A DNA stretch of 64,000 bases, from NCBI GenBank assembly GCA_001936135.1, contig CP012810.1, positions 620,001 through 684,000 on the forward strand, written 5' to 3'. The translations under genes and the position numbers were made by a program. This document shows positions 56,350 to 64,000 of the stretch, piece after piece; the first letter of the stretch is position 1, and each line of letters opens with the position of its first letter. The notes beneath the pieces are model-generated. The model ran no database searches. It had not been told where the DNA came from and saw only the letters and a program-made list of their open reading frames with translations. Source of the DNA: Saccharomycopsis fibuligera x Saccharomycopsis cf. fibuligera (lineage: Eukaryota; Ascomycota; Saccharomycetes; Ascoideales; Saccharomycopsidaceae).

Positions 56350-57873
56350 ATGAGCATAGACCCACTAAAGACAAGAGAATCGTTAGAATCATCTTTAAGC
56401 ATTTCTTTGGAATCCAGCGGCGATGATGATAAGCGCTCCAGCGAAAGATCCAGAAAGATACTAAACCTCAAAAATGCTATGAAAAATACTACTTACCTCA
56501 ACAACAACATCACAAATAATACCACTTCCAGCAGGATTTCCCAGCTACGGTCTGCTGCTAAGTTTGATAACATGGATATTGCTACTACCAAGAGCCGCTC
56601 CACCAATAGCGCCAATGCAACTAGTTCCAATAATGCTGCCGTTGGTATCAGGACCGACAATTCCAAATCTTGGAGTAGCGGCGCCTTGGCCGCCACTAAA
56701 GATATCCCAAATTCCCCAAAGTCGACTGCTGGCCGTAATGATACAGAGTGTCAAAAATACTCAGATTGTTCTATTTATTTACCAAGAGGTACCTCATCTA
56801 TACCGAGAAATACACTCGTGCTGCCAAGTAATGAAATTAAAGTCAGCTCAAGTGCAGGGCAAAAGGGTTTTTCCAATTCTAGTATTTTAATGAGCAACAA
56901 TAGTGTTATCAATAACAACAACAACAGTAGTATCAATAACAACAACAACAATAACAACAACAACAATAACTACTACGCAATGCTACAGTTAGATATACTG
57001 GCATCAATCAGCGATTCTTTTCTTTCAGATTTTGGAGCGTTTCATATTTCTCCAGCGAGTAACAAACATAATAACTACATCATAGATGACAGTGCAAAAC
57101 TACGAAGTTTGAACAATCACACTTCATCCCACCTGAGAAACTTAAAAAATCTTCACATCGATACAAACTCCTCTACTGAAACCCTAACTAACAAATCAGA
57201 TGTTGCTTGTTGTTGCTGTGCTGATAATTTTCTGGAAACTGATTCCTTACGCCCAAGGTTGGTTGAAGATGTTATTGATGCTGATATTGATCATAGAACT
57301 CAAGGTAGTTTTTTTGGCAGCAAAGAGACAACAAACCACTTAGCAGTCCCCGATCTTTTGAGTCCAAATTCTAATTTCTCCAATTCTACCTGTGCAACAC
57401 CAATAAACAGTCCAAGAAGCTGTTTAGACATCAATATTTTTTCATTAAACGATAACCACAAAAACAGCAGCTTTAAAGCAAACTTTAGCGACAAAATCAA
57501 TGAGAGTTTTAGTAGTAACCTCAGCCACATTAGTTTTGATATTCTGGAACAAAATCTGTCATTTGAGGTGCCGTTATGTCCTTTCAAATTAGGCGATACT
57601 GATCCTGAATTCTGTTCTAGTGATTATGATGACTGCATTGATTTGGACGAGCTATTGCAAGCAGACAAGAAGAAGCAAAAGCAAAAGCCAAAAAGTTTGA
57701 AGAAAAAAAAAGCTAAGACTAAAAAGCAAAGTAATGAGCTACAAATGGATATTAAGGATGAGAAATTGGAGAAAAAGAAGAAAAAGAAGATTAAGAAGAT
57801 GGAGATGGATGATGCTGATGGCCGCATTAAGGGTATCACTGCTGGTTCAGTGATTTCAAGCAGAAACGCCTAA
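56350..57873 (+). CDS. Unrecognised Asn/Ser-rich protein with a Lys-rich C-terminus
   Basis: 507 residues from the first ATG in frame (MSIDPLKTRESLESS). No signal peptide or membrane span. Poly-Asn runs near residues 185-210, a run of four Cys (DVACCCCADNF) near 285, and short ordered-looking motifs LQLDILASISDSFLSDFGAF, PINSPRSCLDINIFSL and PLCPFKLGDTDPEFCSSDYDDCIDLDELL. The last is followed by a strongly basic Lys-rich tail (about 445-490). The SP sites and the Asp/Glu-rich then Lys-rich end suggest a regulatory or nuclear protein. I cannot name it. The length of open frame and the codon pattern support a real gene. Confidence 0.7.
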   Translation: MSIDPLKTRESLESSLSISLESSGDDDKRSSERSRKILNLKNAMKNTTYLNNNITNNTTSSRISQLRSAAKFDNMDIATTKSRSTNSANATSSNNAAVGIRTDNSKSWSSGALAATKDIPNSPKSTAGRNDTECQKYSDCSIYLPRGTSSIPRNTLVLPSNEIKVSSSAGQKGFSNSSILMSNNSVINNNNNSSINNNNNNNNNNNNYYAMLQLDILASISDSFLSDFGAFHISPASNKHNNYIIDDSAKLRSLNNHTSSHLRNLKNLHIDTNSSTETLTNKSDVACCCCADNFLETDSLRPRLVEDVIDADIDHRTQGSFFGSKETTNHLAVPDLLSPNSNFSNSTCATPINSPRSCLDINIFSLNDNHKNSSFKANFSDKINESFSSNLSHISFDILEQNLSFEVPLCPFKLGDTDPEFCSSDYDDCIDLDELLQADKKKQKQKPKSLKKKKAKTKKQSNELQMDIKDEKLEKKKKKKIKKMEMDDADGRIKGITAGSVISSRNA

Positions 57874-58972
57874 GGGGATATCAATGAATCTATTTTGTTT
57901 TAATCTCGAAATATTCTAGATGCATTGCGACACGGTGTGAGGCTATAGAAAATACTATATTTATATTATTACGACTATTTATGATTATTAATTGTTAATT
58001 GTTAATTATGCTTTTTGTTCTTTGTTTTTTGGATTTCGTTTTTGATTTTGTTTGTTTGTTTCTTCTTCAACTTTACTTCTGAGTTTGCATATATTAAGTT
58101 TTTTAATTCTATGATACTTATGCTTTTCCCCTGATTATTTTTTATTGTAGCTAGCATCTTCCTCTCGCAGTATAGTTATATGCCACCAGATTCACATAAT
58201 CATGACGTTTTCGATCTATTGTGAGCAGAAAAAAGTAAAATTTTCAGAGCACTGTTTGTAACTCGTATTTACAAACAACCTTTTCTGAGGATTTTTTCCT
58301 ATCAAATCTCAAGGTTTTTGGGGATACGTTTTTGACAGCTTTTAAAGTTTGCATCTCTCGGTGAAGCTCTCCTCAAACGAAATTCAGTTTCAAGCGCACG
58401 AGCCTACAGTATCTGGGGTTAAACTGATGCTTGAGGAGAAGAATTTAACCATGATATTGAGGTGCTGCAGTAGTAAGAGTATCCGCAATGGAGCTCAGGG
58501 GCTATAAAACATACAACCAACCGGTTTAAGCATTATGGCGTTGCAATGTAATTACAATATCGCTATTGTCTTGCAGGCGCCAAACCCAAAGGGACGGGTC
58601 GATATTGAGATTTGTTGCGAGAAGTTCGGAAACGAGAAGCACACAAACCAATCGCTGAGTCTGGGCCCTTATCACACGTGTTCGTGCATGTGATTAGCGC
58701 TGTCACTTGCTGGCTTGTTTACCACAGCGACAGCACGCTGCAGCTCATCGCGGCCGCGGTGGTTCCCAGCTGGTGGACTCCTGTTTTCACTGTTCTGTTC
58801 TTCTCTTCTCTTCTCTACTCCTTTCTTGATCCTGCTAGTGTTTTTCCTGTTTTTCGATGGTATAGATCCAATTTGTTATTTACATATTGAGATCTGTCCT
58901 TCGTTGTTGTTTTGTCCTCCCAAAACTCTTTTTATCTTGACTTTTGCCTACCGCTCTTATCTATAAACAACC
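57874..58972. promoter_or_regulatory. Intergenic promoter region of the WD40 gene
   Basis: CACGTG (E-box/Cbf1-type) at about 58674-58679, 294 bp before the ATG. TATAAAACAT near 58502. No gene seen; short frames at 58612-58966 are CT-rich leader sequence. Confidence 0.45.
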
Positions 58973-61730
58973 ATGCCTTCCGGTCATGATCCCACCAGAA
59001 TCTTTAAACAGTGAGTATTTATATATCCGCATTGCATCTTCCAGCTCTTTTTTAATCAGCAACTACTAACCACATGCCCTCTTCAAAAGGTCTACTTCTC
59101 CCCGAAAAGGTGCCTCCCTAGCAAGTTATTCTGCCTGGAAGAAAGTCAAACACACAGTCTCCAGTGCAATTGCCGCCTCGGCCAGTAGTACAACTGCATC
59201 TACCGCTAGTTGTAATAGCGCCGCCGCGGTCGCCGCTGCCAATTCCGCCACCAACAATGTTGGCTCATCGAGTTCTGCGCCGGGCACCGCGGCTTCAACT
59301 TTGGACTATGGGTTCACAAGTGCGTCATCACCACCTCATTTGGCAAGTGGTCAAATACATGGCACTGGAGATGCTTATTTTACCAACAAGATTGTTGAGT
59401 ATGGTAACAATAGCGAGATATTTATCGCTTACAAAAACACAATAGAAGTCTGGGACTGGTTCCCGTCACCACTAGATAACACTCTTGATACACCCAAGTT
59501 GAGCCAAGCGGGCGGTACATTATTTTTAACCGCTTGCAAAACAATTGATAGCGTTTCCAGCAATAACCACAACCATAGCAATAAAGATATGCATATTGTT
59601 TCTTTTAAACCATTGAATTGCTATAGAGATACTAATTACTATGTTGTGGTCGTTTGCTTGAAGCTCAGAAATGACTATTATTTTCAGCTACATTCTTTAG
59701 GACAGATTCCTATTAATAAAGATAATTTGATCCAACAGTCCCTTGTTCTACCGCCTTCTTCTTTTGGTTCATATCCTTACACAATTAAAAATACAGATAA
59801 ATTCTACATTATAAGCACTGATGAAGGTTGTTTGACTATATTCAACAAAACTAATCGGTCTAATCCGTTATCTAATATGACGTTGGAAGCAAAAGTATTT
59901 GATGGAAAGCCGTTATTTGATTTGAGTGGTAGATGGTTTGTTTACGTGCCTAATAATACTCAAGAAATTGTTCAAAACCTAAAAAAGCTAAACTACAAGA
60001 AGAAGCAGCTTAACAAGACTTTGAAGAAAAAATTGAAAGATCAGCAACGTCGTGGCAGCCGCAATAGCGGCGAGTTTTATGATGAGGACAACGATGAGAC
60101 TACTCCAGAAATAGATGATGATGATGTGGAACTAGATGTAACCCCTTTGAAGCTCCCTACCTCGGGCCCACTTTTGAACAGATTGATCAAATCATTGTCA
60201 TCCACTGCCATTGATGGTGCTTTTAAACTTTCGGAAATAGGTACCAACAAAGTCAAAACATATTTCTCAAACCAAAAATTACAAACAGAAGCTAACAGCA
60301 ACATCATTGACAATGTGTCTCAAGAAAACATGAAGAATATCAAAAATTCGCTAGTAAATTTTATAAATGCTAACAACAACGCAAAGAAAAACATGAATTC
60401 TTCACAGTTTGTGGTACTTATTGACTTACTCACTGAGCAGCCAATGGCAATATTCTCACCCCCAGGAAGCATCTCAAACATTTCTTTGTCACCATACGAT
60501 GCTCATTTGGCCACTTGTAGCGCTAGAGGTGATAATATTTATATTTGGGATTTGGCACGTATTCCAAAAGAAATCTCATTGGTGGCAAAACATAACAGAG
60601 GTAGAACTCCATCATCCATTGACCAAGTGTTGTGGAATACCGGAAGCTCAGCTATTGGCATCATTACTAGAGCCACAGGATCATTACATTGGTTCAATAA
60701 CTACACCGACAACAACAAGGCTAACAATGATTGGGTGCTTTCCGGGCTCAAGTCTAGCAAGATCTTTTTGGGACCACGGGCTGCTGAGATCAACGGCATT
60801 TCATCATCGGTACGGTCATCTATTGCTGATGTTAAAAATGTGTCAAACAGTGAGTCTGACAACAGTATTACAAAATACAATTTCAAAAAGAGACCATTGT
60901 CTCACAACTTGACAAAGACATGCATTTTATCATTGAATGCTTATAGTGGTACACTTTTGATTATATCACCAGCAAATGGCAGCATCAACTGGAAATATGA
61001 GTTACCAATAAAGCCAATACCAGACTCTCTACGCCCAGATTATTTGGTACCAAAACTAGCAGAAATCAAAACTCATAACAATTTGACCAATTATGGTTCG
61101 GACTGTGTGAAGATCAAAGACTACAGTCAAATCGACCCTTTATCAGAGATTGAACTAGAAACTTGTGATCCATTCACACCATTATATATGAATAGAAGAT
61201 TCCAATTTGGAATTTACAATTTTGACAAGTCAGCTAAACGCAAAAGCAGTTTCACCACAAATGATGATTTATTTATGACAACCGAAGTATTAGACTCAGC
61301 GGGAATGTTTGATCATTCCAATTTAAATAACTTTGAGCAACAGCAAACCGAAAATGATCCCGATTTGGTCAAAGCAAATTACAATATTTTCGGAGGCGGT
61401 TTCACTGTCAATGTGTTCCATTTTGGCAGAGGCACAGGATTACCGGTTTTCCATAGTGATGATGCAGACAGCTTAGCTCTTGAAGATAGCAGTGAGAGCT
61501 TGTTGTTGCATGAAAATGGAAACGCTGCTTTAAATAGCAATGGTAAAAGTAATGTCGCTGCTAATGGAACAAAAAAATTAAATGATTATGCTAATGGAAG
61601 CGTGAATATAAATAGCGCCAAAATAGATGGCGAAAAGAATAAGCTGGCTGAGTACTATGGCATCAAAAGTCTACGCAATGCAATGGAGAGTTTACTTATT
61701 GATACAAACAGCGAGGATTTGCTATCATGA
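58973..61730 (+). CDS. WD40-repeat protein, BCAS3-like, one intron
   Basis: Exons 58973-59010 and 59090-61730, giving 892 residues. The 79-nt intron has donor GTGAGT, branch TACTAAC (59064-59070) and acceptor AAAAG; the join keeps frame (MPSGHDPTRIFKQ then STSPRKGASLASYSAWKKVK). An Ala/Ser-rich stretch follows the start. WD-type beta-propeller sequence begins at about 95 (FTNKIVEYGNNSEIF, NTIEVWDW). The clearest repeat is at about 470-500 (GSISNISLSPYDAHLATCSA, DNIYIWDLARIP) with GRTPSSIDQVLW and TGSLHWF after it. A long charged insert separates the propeller halves. These blocks recall BCAS3-type propellers, which bind phosphoinositides in phagophore contexts; that assignment is tentative. 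Confidence 0.7.
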
Positions 61731-62824
61731 AGATGACATCGCTCATAGTTTAGTTTATGAACATGGGCATCATTTGAGCAACAACAAAATCCATGGCTAC
61801 TACTATGATAATCACATTTACCAAACATGAGTATTATTGATGGAGTGCTTAAATAACATAAGATATGTTCATATGACTAAAAATTTAAAAAGCTAAGAAT
61901 AAAAGTTTACAAAAAAAAAAAAATAAAAAGTTTTTGAGAAAAAAGCTTAGAGAAAAGAGTGGAAAAACATTTAGAGGCAATTGATTACTTTTTTTTTTTT
62001 TTTTTTACATTTTCCCATGTTTGTTAGATTTTCTTGTACTTTTCAACAATATTAATATTCTTTGAAGAGACACACGTAATAACGAGTAATGTATATGGTT
62101 TATGTTCACGACATATACTAGTAGAATGGTTCCTTTTTTGCTTGCACAAAGTTAGTTTACTTATTTGAATGGCAAAATAACTTTCTGTTATTGTGCATTA
62201 AAGCATCTGATTTATAGACATCACAATGTAAAGATGTAAGATATTCAAATACAAGCTTGTGTATGTTGGTGCGAGTGGTTTGCGGTTCACATTATATGCT
62301 CATATTTTAAGGACAAACAAAACTTCTTTTTTTTTATCCTCTTCTCTCTGGCATGCGGCAACTCAGTCGCGCATATGTGCAACATAGCGCGCCTGAGAGA
62401 GCTTTATGGAGCATATGCACGTCAAAAGACAGATATGCGAAGACACATGCGTAGCGTTTTTTCTTTATTTTTTATTTTTACGCGTGCAATCAGAATGTTC
62501 CATGAAAATCACTACAAAAAAGGGCATGCACGTGCACCCCAGATTTGGACAGAGCGATGAGCGGCAGCGCGCTTCTGGAAATATTTTTTTTCTGCTTTCC
62601 TTTAAATTACTATCTCAGCTTTCTTCAACGTATACGTTGTTCTTATTTCTTAGCTTGGCTTTTAGTCTGTTTTGCCATATCTGATCGCAAGACTGTTTAC
62701 CTCATAATAGCACTGATTGGCAATTGGTTTTAATATCTTTTTCTGCGAAGTTTGAAGCAAAAGTTTAGTGATTGAGGTTGTTGTTTCTTCGCAGCGGGGC
62801 CCTTTTTGTTGGTAACACAGAAAG
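61731..62824. other. Intergenic: WD40 3' flank and SYG1 promoter
   Basis: A tract at 61911-61922 and T tract at 61990-62006. No gene seen; the frames at 62375-62733 are not credible. Confidence 0.5.
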
Positions 62825-64000
62825 ATGAAGTTTGCTCAGTATGTATGAGTATATCTATTATATACCGACTTTCTATTTGAGAATGTTACCAATACTAACT
62901 TCGATAGGTACTTAAATGACAATTTGGTATGTTCATGTCTCAAAAAAAGTTTTATTTGATTATCAATATTCAACTGGATGCGGTGGTGAAATTACAGAAT
63001 TACTAACTCTTAATCTGTAGGTCCCTGAATGGAGACCACAATATCTTGACTACAAGGTATGTATCATTCATAAACTTTAATGATGACTTAGGTCCTTTGG
63101 CTTTCAAGATCACTAACTATTCTTAATTCACAGAGCGGCAAAAAGAAGCTAAAAAAGATAAATAAGCCAGATTTTTTGAAGAGTAACAAATCTATCATCT
63201 CAAAGACTCCACGATTGGACGGTACTAGCCATATAGGTGCACGTGTCTACCAATCCGCATATCAAAGTCCTTCTGATGGTAATAATAATTTAACTAATTC
63301 TGATGATGATGAGCCGCAGCCGGTACTTAGCCTTCATCACAATCAGCAGCATCATCCACTTCAGCACCTTGGTGGTAGATCAAAAAGTAACAGTGTAATT
63401 AGCAATTTAAGCAATTTTCAACTCCCTTCTCCTGCCATTGATGACTATAAATTCAATAACAATTCTTCAAGAAATGTAGCTAAACACGTTGATAAGGATT
63501 TTACCGTACCGCCTAAGTCTTCTCCACAGTTACCTCTTCATAATACAGCATCGGGTTCTAAAAAATCGAAACAAAGTACTTCTTCCACATCTTCACCACC
63601 AGTGCAAAATGAAAGAACTCCACTTTTAGAGCCAAATTTACCTTCTATCAAGGAAGCAAATGCTAATCAAATGGCTGATGATATCAGTAAAACAACAATT
63701 AGTGCCCCACTTCCACCGTTGTCGAGATCAGCAGCGGAGACTCCTCCCAGAGATCTCAATAATTTACCTGCATTGAATAGGCAAAAATCATTGACTGATA
63801 CTTTACAAGACGGAGCTTCAAATGTTATCAATAGACTCAAAAGACATTCATCGATAATTAGCAGAGACAATCTTCAGTATTTTACTAGTAGAAGACAAGG
63901 TCTGTTTTTCAACACTAATGACACCAATTCAATTCAGTTGCAGAATTCCTATGAGACCGAAACACAAGAATTTTTGCTTTGGTTGGATTCTGAACTTTTA
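62825..64000 (+). CDS. SYG1: SPX-domain protein, Syg1/XPR1-like, N-terminal part (runs off the window), four exons so far
   Basis: Exons 62825-62838 (14 nt), 62908-62926 (19 nt), 63021-63056 (36 nt) and 63134 to beyond 64000. Introns of 69, 94 and 77 nt all have GTATGT donors; branches are TACTAAC, TACTAAC and CACTAAC. All joins keep frame and give MKFAQYLNDNLVPEWRPQYL then DYKSGKKKLKKI. This matches the SPX start of Syg1 (MKFADHLTESAIPEWRDKYI in S. cerevisiae). SPX domains bind inositol pyrophosphates through the Tyr and Lys cluster in DYKSGKKKLKK. XPR1-type proteins export phosphate; yeast Syg1 was found as a suppressor in the pheromone G-protein pathway. The SPX domain is interrupted by a Ser/Pro-rich insert of more than 150 residues, then resumes with FLLWLDSELL. 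The membrane and EXS parts lie outside the window. Confidence 0.93.

Noticed and set aside
1-64000. CRISPR arrays, bacterial operons or prophage
   Set aside because: No regularly spaced direct repeats and all genes are eukaryotic with spliceosomal introns.

Overview
The window is nuclear DNA of a budding yeast (Saccharomycotina). The proteins match yeast families throughout. Introns follow the yeast pattern (GTATGT, GTAAGT, GTACGT or GTGAGT donors, TACTAAC-type branch sites, short branch-to-acceptor distances), and DNA between genes is AT-rich. It is not close to Saccharomyces cerevisiae: introns sit in genes that lack them there (RTC5, GAL83, SYG1, the YBL028C homologue), a glycolipid transfer protein is present, the SREBP-like bHLH factor is long, and there are remains of a non-LTR (LINE) retrotransposon resembling the Zorro group of Candida. 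I could not settle the clade or the CUG code, because I saw no CTG codon at a clearly conserved position.

Layout. 1-67 is the tail of an unidentified gene. A tRNA-Thr (AGT) follows at 597-669. RAX1 (+) and RTC5 (-, one intron) converge. The first of two AIM6-family phosphodiesterase-like genes starts at 8833. From about 10.6 to 15.2 kb lies a tRNA and retroelement block: two tRNA-Thr genes inside a 168-bp perfect-length inverted repeat, a tRNA-Ser between them, a 5'-truncated LINE, short A/T repeats, a 52-bp inverted pair around the LINE, and a tRNA-Gly. The second AIM6-family gene and a small membrane protein follow. Next come the SREBP-like factor (-), the YBL028C homologue (-, one intron), RPL19 (+, one intron), a GLTP-domain gene (+) and EMC10 (+).

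About 31.0-37.0 kb is unusually poor in genes, with two long T tracts and several hairpins. The cell-wall gene ECM33 (+) and a Zn2Cys6 transcription factor (+) follow. A ubiquitin hydrolase (-, three exons) and the AMPK beta subunit GAL83 (-, three exons) lie next. A second gene-poor stretch (52-56.3 kb) holds a second LINE 3' end beside tRNA-Val. The right end has an unrecognised Asn/Ser/Lys-rich protein gene, a WD40 (BCAS3-like) gene with one intron, and the start of SYG1 with a 19-nt microexon.

The genes are ordinary single transcription units, not operons. The strongest non-routine signals are the link between LINE fragments and tRNA genes, the tRNA-Thr inverted duplication, the retained hairpin at the LINE stop codon, and the SYG1 microexon.
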